Shown: one piece after another, positions 11,453 through 24,985 of the stretch
How the letters are laid out: every line of letters starts with the position of its first letter
How positions within the stretch are numbered: position 1 is the first letter of the stretch
Assembly (NCBI GenBank): GCA_028023455.1
Contig: JAQFVV010012404.1
Span: 13,317,421-13,381,420, forward strand
Origin: Epiperipatus broadwayi
Taxonomy: Eukaryota > Onychophora > Udeonychophora > Euonychophora > Peripatidae
DNA length: 64,000 nt
Reading direction: 5' to 3'
The notes under the pieces: model-generated
The model's input: the letters and a program-made list of their open reading frames with translations, nothing else
Told to the model about the DNA's origin: nothing
The model's database searches: none
Position numbers and translations under genes: made by a program

Positions 11453-11775
11453 TATAAACCTAAAGACAGAATATTTTTGGAACACCAAGGAGTTTATGAA
11501 ATTCCATGTTTGCAGTGTTCAAAAATCTATGTGGGTCAGTCTAATAAATGAATAAATGTTAGAATTAAGGAACATAGAAATGCTTTTAATCAGAAAATTA
11601 GCACATCAGTTTTTACTTCCTGTTTTTTTGGAAAGATATGATTTAAGAACCATGAGAGAGTAAATTGAAATATTAAAGAGACCTACTGGTTTAAATACGG
11701 TTGATGAAGCACAATGTATTCCAGCTATGTGAAAACCTCTCATTTTATCTAATATTAACTTGAAATTAATAGGTG
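11453..11775 (+). pseudogene. Penelope-like element GIY-YIG endonuclease, truncated
   Basis: The GIY-YIG nuclease of Penelope-like elements nicks the target DNA so that their RT can prime. The plus-strand frame from 11453 gives YKPKDRIFLEH, then GVYEIPCLQCSKIYVGQ, the GIY-YIG motif as GVY and YVG with the CxxC-like pair usual in Penelope nucleases, then (after an in-frame stop) INVRIKEHRNAF with the catalytic Arg region. Farther on, across frame breaks, come IEILKRPTGLNTVDEAQ and a KPLI tail, matching the domain's C-terminal helix and end. The upstream RT is absent; the fragment abuts the Gypsy RT on the opposite strand. It is a dead 3' piece of a Penelope element. Confidence 0.8.
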
Positions 11776-14700
11776 AAAAAACTGAGGAAAATAATCATTT
11801 TGATAAGCCTCATATTGTGAATGCTGAATTACTTTAAGTTGAATCTCACTTCTCATCTTGCACTGAGTCACATTATTCTTTGAGATCTAATGATTGTTTT
11901 CAAAAGTTAATCTTGATAATGGTGGTTGCTAGTCCTTCGAAATATCAGATTGTAATGCAAAATAATACACAGTTTGTAGCCAAAAATATTATTTTATCTG
12001 ATATATATGTATATATAGTGCCCTTTTCTATAGGTCAGTAATAATTCATAACAGTCAATTACTAAAAATTTTAAATTTAGAATATGTTCTTTTAATACAT
12101 TAATTATAGTTTGTCGATTATATTTTTAAAGTACAATTTAAAGCTAAAGAAAATACGTAGTATATAAAATCATTTAAAACATAGTTTAGTAAAGATTTAA
12201 ATATTGTTTCATATGGTTGTAAAAGCTGACCGTATTAAATAACACAGCTATAAATATTAAAAGTATATTTAATAAATTCGATTTTAATAGTTTAAGACTG
12301 ATAAGTTAATAAATACAGGATTTAAATTTATAATCATATTTAATAAACAAAAATTAATATAGTATATTTTTAAAATAAACGTTATGATGGTGAGAATTAT
12401 ATTTAATTCTATATTTTCTAAATTGTTCTTCCAAATTTTTTATAATTATTTTATATAATATAATCAGTGTATCAATTTTATAAATCTAGGCAGAGAAATA
12501 GATTGAAAATCATCTGTCAAAGTTATAATCATGTGACTTTTAATGTATACTCTCTCACACACTGCTTGTTTGAATTAATAACAAAGTTTAAAATATTTTA
12601 AAAGTTATATTATAGAATTGGATAGAATTATTGCCTATCATAAAAGTAAATAGTATTAAACATTAAGTTAACTATCGTATAACATGTTTAAATAATGTAA
12701 TAAAGACGAATACATTCATAATATAAAAATTAAATATTTTATTTAAATAAAAATAGATAAATTGAATATTAAGAAATGGAATAAGTTATTAAATGTTATT
12801 TTAAAAGTTATTTTAAATGTTTAAATAGTTTTAATAAAATAATTTATTTAAAAGTAATATTTTAAATAATATTTTAAGTTCATTACGTCACAATTTCTAA
12901 TTTTGAAATTCAATTCTACTTGAAATTAAAAATATGTAAATTTGTTCTCAAGCTAAAGTAAGAATTAACCAATGAAAATAGGTATTCTTACAGACTATAA
13001 ATATGATTTGCACAGGGGTATAGGAGGAGATTAATAATGTATTGAAACCGGAGAAAGGTAAATTATAACTATTAAAAGATAGTATTTTAAAATTTTTTAT
13101 TTTAGTCAATTTTTTTTTAGTACTTTCTCATAATTTATTTGCAAAAATTAATTAATATTTTAAAAGTAACTTGCAAAAAAGAGAGTGTAAACTAAAAAAA
13201 AATATTTTAATAATTTCGTTTAACATGCTTTGTTAAATTTTTAAAGTTCCTTTATCAGTCGTATTTTATCTAAAAGTTTAACCTAAACTACGCAATAAAA
13301 AATGGATATACTACGATATAAAATGGATATAAATTGTAATACTGAAAAAATATTTGAAATATTTATTGATACAGCTTTATTTATGCATAACTGGAGAACT
13401 TTTTTGGTACATAAAAAAAAAACCACAGCATGGACATCATACGGAGTCTAATGAAAAAATTGGAGACACATTATTATTTATAAGCCTATCCAAGATTTAT
13501 TTTTAAATAGTAATAAGACAATTATATTTCATGAATTATTTTATATAATATGATATTCAAAGGAGTAAAATGTTATATCCTTTCTGAAGGTAACATTTTT
13601 TTTATTTTAAAATGATATATAAAATACCAAACGAAAGTTTAAATGTATCAAGAAGGAAACTTATATAAAAAAAGTGAACATATAGCTGAATAGGAGATGG
13701 ATCCATGGAAATACAAATAGTACTTAAAAGTTCATCGAATATTTTTAAAGTTAAATTAGATGGATTGATGCATCGGATACGCAGAGAATATTGGTAGAGA
13801 AGATTAAGAAGCTTCACGGGATTAATTAAGAATATGATTTAATAATTATCATCCTAAATACTAAAACCAAGGATTATTTTCTATAAATTTTACAAAATGG
13901 ATTAATAATTATTTTATTTTAAACTTTAACATGCTTAGAGGAGAACATTTTTGAAAAACTCTAGAGAAAATAATAAGCATTTTGGACTTATCAGGAACTA
14001 TCATCAAGAAAATATGTAACTATAGTTTTGATTCTTTTTATTTTGTTAACCTAATTTAAATCTAAATTTTTATATAAGATTAGGAAAAACATAAAAACAT
14101 CAATTTATTAATATTCAAATTTTATAATATAACAATCTAATAATTTAGCTAAAAATATTTTAATATAAAGTGTATGGGTGTAATTTTTTTTTTATATATC
14201 TGCAATGCTCAAGTGGATAAAGAAAAGCCTATTGAACACGATGACTAGATAAAGGTTATTGGTAATAATAATAACTATTGATAATTTATAATGTATATTT
14301 TTTTTGTTTTCTTTAGATCATCCATAAATTGGAAGAATGAAGTGTAAAAGTTTTTTAATTATATGTAACACATTTTTATACAACATTTTAAAAAACATTA
14401 TGAGATAGGATTGATCTGAAAATATGCATACGACAATTTTTTTTTATTTTTTTTATTAGTAATATAATCCAACATAACAAATAATTATGTGATTCTTTTA
14501 AAATTTTCATGTTATGGGATATTCAAATATTGTCTAAGTAGATTGTATATGATTAAACATACAGAGCAATGAAGTAAGCAACTTTTCTTATGGGATAGTA
14601 AGATTGTTGAACTATTAATGAATTTTATTTATCGTTTTGTAAATGCAGATAGTTATTTATCGATGTAAGATGTAGAAAAATCTTGAGAAATAATGTTGAG

Positions 14701-16872
14701 ATAGTGGCTTGGAAGTACTATAGTTAGCAGGAAACCAAGATGATATATTTGTTTTAAGAAATAGTATGTTATAAGGAATGGAAATAATATTTAGTTTTTA
14801 TGTGGTTATCAGCATAGTTAACATAGCCCTATGACTGATACACATTTTATTGGACAGTGTTTATATTTCTTTAAATATTTGATGTTCTAATAAAGCTGAA
14901 GAAATAGCTTTAACATCGTCCCTGTACTAGAGGATATTAGGCAGATAAATGTCATACCTCTTCGCACTGTACCATGATTTTGAGATATGTTAAGAGTAAT
15001 ACTCTAGCTTTCTTCCTTAATCCTATGCATCTGTTTTCGCTATCTTTATTTCATGTAACTGCATTGTTTAGTAAGATATTTTAAAAGAAATGATAAATAA
15101 TTTAGAACTAAGGTTGTGCTATCGTTTTTGGATAAGATTAGTTTATTTGCTTATAAGGAGCAGAATATTATAACTTAAAATTGAAGATCCAAAGTATCCT
15201 AAGGAAAGAAAAGAATCATAGAATATATTTTGAATTTTATTTCGGAAATGAAATATAAACTTTTTTAAAATAAAGTATCTAAATAAAGATATTTTCTTTA
15301 AAGTGATAATAATTTTAAATGCTTTAGTATTATTTTTTTTTAAGAGAAAATAAGTATTGCATATTTTAAAATACAATAGTACAAAGTAAATTATGTAAAC
15401 AATATGCATAGTATATTTTTTGTTTATTGATTAACAGAGATATATTGATGATTACACTTATATCATACTAAAGTAGGGCTTAAAGAAGAATATATTATGA
15501 TTAGTAAACATTGTGTGATAAATACTAAAATCTAGTACTGAATTTTGGATAATATTTTGGGTAATATCTTAGACTTTGCAAGATGAAAATTTTTTTATAT
15601 TTTGAGAAGTACATACTCATTATAAAATTTTGTTTTCTATGGAATGTTTTCTAAGTATGAATTTTTTAAAATAAGATAGTTTAATAATATTAAGGATAAA
15701 ATGCTGTTGCTAATAAAGTAGATAAATATATTTGTAATAATTTAACCATAATGAGAAACCAAATAGTAACATTTTTTTAAAATTTTGTCCTAAATCTAAA
15801 CAAAGATATAATTGAAATATAAAATATTTTTTATAACTCAGTAGATCAAACTGTAAAGTAAAAAAGTTAAGGATATCCACTGTAAATAGTGTAAATAAAT
15901 TGTTTATTTATTTGTTGTTAATAATAAACTTTGTTAAATTTTATTTCAAAAATTTTGTGTCCGAGTTATTTATTTCTCCACATCGCTGCATGAAATCACG
16001 ATATATGCATAATAATCGAAACAAATATATAATTTTGCACAAAAGATAAATAGAGAATTATTTTAAGAATTTTAAATATTTTATTGGTATTCATTATAAT
16101 TAAATAATTATAATCTTACATTATTTTATTGGTCATAAATCAGTTATCACAATATTATATTAAATTATATGCTATCAGTTGCTACACACATTTTGTTTAT
16201 CAGATTATTAAAATGCTACCACATATTTATTATATCATTACATGAAGATAAAAGATTATATAAAATTATTTTATTATTTTATTATGGTAATAAAAATATA
16301 ATGAAAAGAAAAGATATCCAGTAGTAATTAAACAATGAAGAATATTATTATTGTTATTTATTATTATTAGTTTCAGTGTAGTAGATTATGACATAAAATC
16401 CCTTCTCATATTTTACTACCATATTTTTATTAACTTAAAATAAACTTTATGAACCTGAGATTATTTTATTTGAGCTAGATTATTACAAATAGAAGATTAA
16501 GACTTAATTATTAGTTTAATCTTAGTGAGTAGAAGTTATTAAAATCGTAAGAATACTATGACTTTGTTATTTGAAATAGTAATAAAGGGGGGAATAGTGT
16601 TCTTATGCCATTGAGGTAGTATCCTGTGGGATATTGGCTCAATGTAATCTATCTTGTCACCTGTATTTTCACTTTAAGTCTCATGAAAATATTAAATAAT
16701 TATTTAATTTATTTTTATAAACTGAACCTTATTCGTATTTTAAATTTGAGCTAGTGAAATATTTTAATTTTAATGCTGAATATTTTAGTTATTAATTATT
16801 AACTGAGGTAGAACCAGATTTATTTTATATCATATATTATCTGGAAGTGAAGATGCATAATTACAGGTCAGA
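11776..16872. other. Very AT-rich DNA, no gene recognised
   Basis: Five kilobases of A/T-dominated sequence follow the Penelope relic. A short tail (to about 11990) may still belong to that element. I see no domain, inverted termini or tandem array. Short open frames (for example 13602-13817 and 15143-15409, minus) have Ile/Leu/Phe/Lys compositions expected from base content. Confidence 0.5.

Positions 16873-16898
<26 letters not shown>
16873..16898. repeat. (TA)n microsatellite
   Basis: About 13 TA units. A second tract of about 14 units lies at 17525-17552, so that the 620 bp between them is bracketed by TA tracts. Confidence 0.9.
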
Positions 16899-16899
<1 letters not shown>

Positions 16900-16904
<5 letters not shown>

Positions 16905-17521
16905 GTAATGGACAAAAGATTTTGGATTCACATATACTGACCACAAGGGTGCCACTAGTCTGAAAATTGAAACTAGACATTTATTTTAAGGGTGGACATG
17001 ATATGCGAACTCGAATGCGCCAAACTAAACTCAGGGAAAAACAAAAGATCGTATGTATTGTTTAGACAATTGAGAAATAAAAGTACCAAGATAAATGTCA
17101 GCCAAATAAATTTAAACAATTTGAAAATTTTATTAAAAGTTTAAACAATTTAAAAGAACAGAAAGGCAGTCATGAATACAAAAGTGATGTGGATTTGAAT
17201 ATGCATATTTATCAGAGAGTGCACATGAGTATGGCAAATATGAACACATTAAATGCTTTGGCAGCAAAATTCTCTCACCCAAAAATAAAACAAATGGATA
17301 GGATAATATCTTCCTGTTGGCGATTTATAAAATTACAAAAAACAGCAACTCTAGTTTCCTGATTCAGAGATATGAAAACATTAATGGTCTTGTAGGAAAT
17401 CAACAAAACCAGTGCAGATGATCGATCAGTAGCATTCTAACTACTGATGTTGTAGTGCCACAGGACTGCTCCGCATAATGCTACTTTTAAAGCGAACATG
17501 GTTGATTTCACATACAAGATG

Positions 17522-17555
<34 letters not shown>

Positions 17556-18860
17556 TACGATCTTATGTAATCTAGAAAGAAATCTCTACTTTCAGAAAAC
17601 CAGAACAATAAAGATGATAAATAACCAGCAAAAAGATTTGCAGTTTGCCTAAAGCACAAACCAAACGTATTTAAAATTATTTATTTTACAACAACTAAGA
17701 GCAGATGAGCAAATAAAAATTACGAAAACTGCTAAAGCATTTAGCAATAGTTAGTGAAATAATTAGACATATATTAAACATATAAAAATATACACTCACC
17801 ACACACCCTCTGATAAACGAAAATTGAAATCAAATTTGGAATCTTAAAACTAAGATTCCAAGACACATTATAAATACTAGTAAAAGGAAATACAGAAAAT
17901 AAATATTAGATTAAATAATTAAAATAATTAATACAATTTTATATATCACACTTATCATTAGATTGAGCAGAGATTTAATTAAAAGCAATTTATTTACCCT
18001 GGCAAAAATAAAAAAAAGTATTTACCTTACGGTAAAGCAATGTTCACAGAGAGTGCACACTTTTATGTTAGTTCATTTTTCAGGTTCTTTGACAGCAGCA
18101 AGATAGAGGCACAGGGTCCTGTTTATTTTAGATGTTCATGGCAAGATTGAAGGAGAGTTGGAAGAGGGATTCATTCTTTGTTTAAGTTAGCATGACATTT
18201 TGATGATGACAAAACATAGAGTATTATATTTGGACATCCTGTAAAGCAACAAAGTCTTTTAACAATTGTGAGTTGTTGTTTTTTTCAGGAAATTAAATGC
18301 CTGAACTGCTAATAGTATAAAGTTCAACAGCTCAATTAGAATGACTATTAGAAACAAGAAGATGAACAAATCATTTTGACGGAGTACTTGCTTGGTCAAG
18401 GCTCTCTAGGATCCTCTTGAAATTTTTTTGGGGTTATTTATACTCACACTCAATTTTCCGCTAAAACTTGTCCTTGTTGTCATTTTCTACACCTCAGGGC
18501 AGGGCAAATTTTAATCTCCCACTCAATCTAATTTAAGAATTCTAACCAGGGATTATTTTAAACAAAAACAACAACATAAAATTAAATCTCCGCTCTTAGA
18601 GTTAAATTAGAACTGATAAAAGAGACAGGAATGTAATCAACACGTTTGCTTGTTTTTAATCAACTTGATTAAAAACAAGTGGTAACAGAAAACTATTTTA
18701 AAATCAACTTTATATAATAAATAAAAAATATTTAAAATACAAATGAGTATGTGTATTCTTTTTAAATAATTTTTGAATGACTTCAGATTTAAATTTGATC
18801 AACTAAAAGTAAGTCTTTTTTTTTTTTGCTTTAAACAATGATTGATACGGACTGCTCTGT
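16900..18860. other. AT-rich DNA, no gene recognised
   Basis: It contains the second (TA)n tract (17525-17552) and otherwise unassigned sequence. The piece 16980-17030 is less AT-biased but has no reading frame of note. Confidence 0.45.
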
Positions 18861-19596
18861 CACAATATATATATATAAACTAATTAAAGAGAAATTTGGA
18901 AACTATGATTGTAATTTTTTAAAATTAAAAAATGAAAAATAAGTGCAAGGGAATTTTTTGGTTTCTTTTGTAATTAAAAAAGAGGTTTTGTATTTACCAA
19001 CCTCTAAGACTCAAAGGAGCAAGGCATGGTTTTGAAGTTTTGTGCTTATCAGCTCTCAAGACTCAAAAGATCAGGTAATCAGAAAGTTTTTGCATTATTA
19101 TTTCAATTTTGAATTGTAGATATCTGATAGTATCTAAATTGAGATAAACATTCTGATGTTTTGCTGTATTGTGCATTTATAGTCCAGTGGCTGGATTTTG
19201 TATCTATCTTAGGATTTCAGGTCACTATTCATTCTTTTACCATCAATCTCTGGGAAAAGATTTTTAGGGGATAGTTTGTTATAAGAACTTGTTTTATATG
19301 CATATGTACTTATAATAAAAAATAATGGTGAATAAAACATCAGTCAAAGACACATGAACAGAATAGAATGAGAAACCAAAGCAAAAAAATAAATTAGACA
19401 AATAAGGTCAGATATTGAGTCAGTCAGGTTCAAATAAAGGCAAATTAGGATTAATAATAATAGTAATGGTATTAGGTAAGGTAAAAAGTTGTGTGCTAAG
19501 GTAGTTGAAGTAAAGCTTATTTTATGAGATATGGTAAAAAGTTCATATGTGTATACTGTTTAGTTAAAATTTAAAAGTAAATTTATACAAAATTAT

Positions 19597-19920
19597 TTGT
19601 TGACAAGAGAAAAATTGAAGTTGGAGGAAGGCAGAAATAAACAGATCAGCAATCAACTGAAAAATTCAAAGAATAGAGAATATAATCATGTCAGTCCAGG
19701 AAGTGCAAATTTTTATGTTAGTCAAAACATATTTCAAGAAAAGCTTGGAGAAATGAAAGAAGAAAGCAATCAAAAAGAGAAAAGAATAACAAAAAGAGAA
19801 AAGAAGAAAGAGTATTATAAAAAAAGATCAGCAGAAATTAAGATTCTTCTAAATAAAACAGAAAAAAGCAGTCTGCAAAGGCAATTGTTGTTTAAAAAAT
19901 TAAAGGGCAATCAGAAGTAA
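19597..19920 (+). CDS. Charged 107-aa ORF of unknown function
   Basis: The frame encodes a highly charged, Lys/Glu/Gln-rich protein with a likely helical segment (MKEESNQKEKRITKREKKKE). No zinc knuckle or other domain is visible. It lies about 0.9 kb upstream of the integrase relic on the same strand, so a gag remnant of that element is possible. An acidic open stretch in the same orientation follows at about 20000-20240. The A-rich composition makes charged open frames likely by chance, so it may be non-coding. Confidence 0.25.
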   Translation: MLTREKLKLEEGRNKQISNQLKNSKNREYNHVSPGSANFYVSQNIFQEKLGEMKEESNQKEKRITKREKKKEYYKKRSAEIKILLNKTEKSSLQRQLLFKKLKGNQK

Positions 19921-20859
19921 AATTTCAAACAGCATACAAAAAGACAATCAAGAAATGAAACAAAGTATTTTAGAAAATAGTGATAATATAGCAAGGAAAA
20001 TAAAGAAAATATTGATAGTACTGCTATAAATAAATATATCATAGATGCTGAAGACACTAGTAGTGATAATATTGATGTTGATGTCATTACTATGAATGAT
20101 TATAATAAACAAAAAGTGGAAATTGATACAAAATGTAATGATGAAAAAGAATTGAATGGGTTCTTTAATAAAATAAATATTAAAGTAGTTGGTGAAAACT
20201 ATATAAATAAAGACCAAAAAATAAAGAAACCAAAACAATTGTAGGAAAATATAGAAAAGAATCAAAAGGATATAGAAATAATAAATCAAAATAATAAAGA
20301 ATGAAAAGAATAAACTAAAATAATAGTCCAGAATCAAAAGAAATACAAAGTAAATAAAGAGAGACCTGTACTCATCTGGTTCAAGGCCATGTATCTCACT
20401 TGTGAGCTTGATTGCTTGTTGATTGTTTTTGTTGAATATTGACTGACTATTGATTTCTAATGAGTTGTTTGTTTATGTGTAATGCTGGGTAATAAATAGT
20501 TAATATCTTATTAGTATAACTAACTATTTATATTGTTGTTCATTACTGATATCATGCTCTCTTCTTTTATATGTTTATTCATTCATCATTGATTATTTAA
20601 TTTATGGGGATGAAGACATTTTTCCATTTCTCATGTCATGTCTACTTTTTGTATCATTTGAAATGACATCCAAACATGTGCAATAAGTGTCATACTGTCC
20701 ATTAATCCAAATAATTCATAAATAGCCTAATGAAATGATGGCCTTTAAAAGGATGACATATTTAGTTGTGGTATATAAAGTGTTCTCAAAATATGTGTCT
20801 GCATATTCTGTGCCATATGTTAATGCAAATATACTATTAAAGTGTTAGAGACACAACAG

Positions 20860-21290
20860 TTTGAAGGGGTAATCAAACCATTGGATATCCTAACTGATCA
20901 TGGTACTTCCTTTTTAGAAGCAGAATGAAATTGATGGACAGGAAAAGAAAACAGGCATATATTAACATTAATATAGAATCTGCAATCTAACCCATGTCAA
21001 TGTGTTATGTGAGAGTTGGAGTGGCTATTCTGTATTTATATAAATTCCAATCATTGAGGCTGGGTAAAGCAATTCCAACAAATTGTTAACAATATTAATT
21101 GGACAGGGAATGAATCCACAGGATTTTCACCAACAAATTTGCATTCTGCAAACATAGCCCCTTTTTTTTCAAGTCTGTATTTCTTGATTAAAGAAGAGAC
21201 TATATATGGAAGCTGGCAGATCAAAGCCCAAGAGACAGTTTTTGTATGGATAAAAACTATGAGGAAAGAATTCAGGCATCAAACCATAGT
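20860..21290 (+). pseudogene. Gypsy integrase core with nonsense mutations
   Basis: One continuous plus-strand frame from 20860 reads through typical integrase blocks: ILTDHGTSFLEAE, NLQSNPCQCVM, ELEWLFCIYINSNH, GWVKQF and INWTGNESTGFSP. It is interrupted only by stop codons. Where the related relic at 8.5-9.0 kb has IWNLQSNP, MREL and NHRRW, this copy has stops at the W and R positions, consistent with G-to-A and C-to-T transitions. The catalytic Glu after SNPC is Gln. There is no frameshift over some 270 bases. The first part of the core and the zinc finger are missing. Confidence 0.82.
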
Positions 21291-21734
21291 TTTCAGGTAA
21301 GTGATGAAGGGTTAATAAAGATTTATAATGTAAGTAATTCTGAAAAACACAGGTAAAAATCCTTAAATTTGTAGGAATATCCTATTAAAATTGTCATAAT
21401 CCAGGATAAAAATGCAGTCTGGATAAAAATAGAAGTGGTGTGAAAAGAACATATGATGCTATAGTGTTTAAGACATTGTTTACTGGTGATCAAAGCAACA
21501 GAAAAATATAGGTGGATGACACAGCTCCAGCAATAAAAGTGAAAATTAAAATGTATATTTAAAATAATGAAAAATAATATGTGAGTCCCCAATTCATTAT
21601 CTCATTATTTTAACTGAGAAGTATTGTAATATTATAGACAGAAGTGAACTTTAATCATGCCAATATTACAAGATTCTTAAATTTAAAATTATTTAATTAA
21701 TGGGAAACAATATTTAATTTTCCCATACATTTTT

Positions 21735-21782
21735 CTACTACTGCTACTGCTACTGTTACTGCTACTGCTGCTGCTGCTGCTG

Positions 21783-21816
<34 letters not shown>

Positions 21817-21875
21817 CACTACTACTACTACTACCACTACTACTACTATTACTACTACTACTACTACTACTACTA
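21735..21875. repeat. Compound trinucleotide repeat (CTA/CTG/CCA)n
   Basis: A run of about 47 trinucleotides alternates blocks of CTA, CTG, CCA and single variants. The interruptions show an old array that expanded in several blocks. Confidence 0.95.
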
Positions 21876-22480
21876 AAATAACAATAATGGGTGTTTAATT
21901 TAAATATTTTATGTACATGATAATATAAACATTTTTAAACATTTTTTTAAACATAAAGTGAAAATTTGAAATATGTTATAATTTAAAATGTGGTTTTAAA
22001 AAAAGAGAAAAAAGTATAAGATAAAATAAACATTTTTTTTGTTCTCCCTTTTCAATAATTTTAATTACCTATAGGTTCTGTTTTTAGTTTTGAAAAAATA
22101 CTGAGAGTGAAATTATTATTTTTAGTAAGTTCTGGAAAAGTTTACTGACCAATTTTAATTTTAATCTGTTAGAGAGATAAATAAATAAAGTTTTAAAAGA
22201 AAAGAAGAAAGAAGTAAGATTTTAACATTTTCTGTTAAAGTTTTGTTTTAATTGATTAAAGTTTTTTTCTTTTTCTTATTTTCTTTTTATCTCTTTCCAA
22301 ACAAAAACAGTGTTTATCAAATCAGTGTAACTTATTGATTATCTTGTTTTTCTTTGGGTATAAAAAACTAAATAAAGAGGAATTGCAAAACTCTGATTAT
22401 AAATTTTTTAAAATTAATAAGTGAAAAAGTACAGGATTTTTTTTTGTTTTGTAATTAAAAAAATAATAAAATAACTAAAA

Positions 22481-23187
<707 letters not shown>

Positions 23188-23664
23188 AAAATGAAATTTA
23201 TTCCATATAACCTAAAAATATTGTATAGCAGAAATGATAAATTAACTGTATACATTAGCTTGAAATGGAAAAGCCTTCAAGATGAAAACCTACATGAAAA
23301 AACTGGAAATTGCAACTGTCAAAGAATATTTCAAAAGAAAAACAGAGTATCTACATTTATAGATAAAAAATTATAAAATACTAAATGGTAATATTAAATA
23401 ATTTTTATTAATTTAATATTTTCTTTTGAAACATGTTTTTTATTTGACATTCCTCTCCAAAATCATAAAAAGGTTTTTAGATAATTTAAAATTTTATCTC
23501 CTACTATTGTTCAACTCTAGCTAATAAACAGGAACTAATTAAAAAAAAGTTGATTAATTTAATGAATAATGTTTTATATAAAATTATATTTTAACAAAAA
23601 TGTATACTGTTTGAATTACTTTTTGTATCAATTTTTTAAATTAAAACCAGAAAAACTCTCCATA

Positions 23665-24057
23665 CAGTAGTGCCACTCACTTTAAGCCAGAATAATCAAT
23701 GAATACCAAAAGGTTGGTGCATAAAATCTCTCTTTATTCATCCAATATTACCAGACTAGTTTTTAGCTTATGGCTTTCATCAGTGAGGCACCATGGATCC
23801 AAGAGCACTGCATCTAGATCTTAGGATCTGATGCAACTATCCAGCATCCACCAATAGTGATAAAACATGGCTGCTAAAGGGTTGCATTAGATCCTAAAAT
23901 CTGGGTGCAATGCTCTCCCTATCTACAAATCCAATATCCTCAGACTAATCCACAAGCTAAAAATTAGTCTGAGGATATTGATTTGTAGATAGGAATTTTA
24001 CACACAAGCCTTCTGGCATTCATTGATTACTCTGGCTTGCATTAAGTGGCACTACTG
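23665..24057. mobile_element. Fold-back MITE with TA target duplication
   Basis: The 393 bp element starts CAGTAGTGCCACT and ends with its exact reverse complement. TA flanks both ends (23663-23664 and 24058-24059). The inverted similarity extends about 110 bp inward from each end. The middle adds further inverted pairs, including a near-perfect pair around 23930-23980 with arms AATATCCTCAGACTAAT and its complement, so almost the whole element can fold back. There is no ORF. A CAG start with a TA duplication fits pogo/Tigger or mariner-like MITEs. It also contains a hammerhead-like relic (see 23750-23783). Confidence 0.8.
23750..23783 (-). ncRNA. Degenerate hammerhead-like relic
   Basis: On the minus strand CTGATGA is followed by AAGC CATA AGCT, an A-rich stretch where GAAA is expected (G12 appears as A), and then ACTAGTC, which could be a minimal stem III plus cleavage-site C. 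Stem I beyond two or three pairs is not supported. The spacing matches the hammerheads at 9.1 and 39.5 kb, but this is only a resemblance. Confidence 0.35.
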
Positions 24058-24059
24058 TA

Positions 24060-24946
24060 TGAAAAATTTTGCCTGTTTTAATAACAGTTATGAGCAAGAG
24101 CAAGCATAAGAAATGGTGATCATGTGATGTTTAATGGTTTAATTTTTTAAATTATCAAGCAGTTAGTTTATTAAATAATTGTAAAAAAATATTATACTGT
24201 TAAAAGTTTTTATTCCTCCAGCTATCTGTACCATGAATTTTGGTAGTGTGTGTAACTTGATTTCACTACTGTTTTGCTTTTAGGGATTTTAAAATTATCC
24301 CAGTAAAATTATTTAAATAAAGTAGAGCAAACTGTAATATATATCTTTCTCTTGTTTACAATTACAGTCCATATTGTCTTGTGATCTTGAGTTAGCTTTA
24401 GAGAGCAATAATAATTAAGATGCATGGATTTTGGGGTTTATATTGGTGTTTGGACATCCAGATAATTTTCTGGCTGGTGCAAAGCTATCATCTTTAAAGT
24501 CCATTCACTGCATTTTTGTTGATTTATTAGAAATTAAGTTTATAGTTGGCAATATATTAATGATATTATATATCCAGAGCATTGATGATGATGAGCATGT
24601 ATCCGTGTCCCAACACTTTTTTAATATTCTGATGGATATTTTAGCACTTAAGTATGTGCATTCAAAGAATTATGTTATAGTCTGCTTTGAGTTTGGCAGT
24701 GGCTAGATAAGTTGTTTGCTTATAATGTACCTCTTTTAAATCCAATTACAAGAGATGGATTATGATTGTTGATTTGACTGTTTATGTGTAATGCTAATGA
24801 CTTATAAAACTATGTATTGTTTAGTCCATGCTGATTCTCTTGCTTTTATCCTTTTACATTTGCTCATCATACTCATTGTTTTTTTTATTAATCTATGGGA
24901 ATCATGATGATTTCCCATCTCCTCATACTCACCCCATATTACCCTC

Positions 24947-24985
<39 letters not shown>

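Larger units (their letters stand above)
18870..22480 (+). mobile_element. Possible old Gypsy element relic
   Basis: A diverged direct repeat brackets this region. About 100 bp at 18870-18985 (aactaattaaagagaaat... gtaattaaaaaa) resembles 22368-22470. Between them lie a lysine/glutamate-rich open frame (19597-19920), an acidic stretch on the same strand to about 20240, and a recognisable integrase core (20860-21290), all on the plus strand. That order, gag-like then integrase, fits a decayed and internally deleted Gypsy element with remnants of LTRs. The LTR call is weak, because the repeated piece is short and AT-rich. Confidence 0.4.

Noticed and set aside
19948-20337. 129-aa hydrophobic minus-strand frame
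   Set aside because: It is the shadow of an acidic, A-rich plus-strand stretch.
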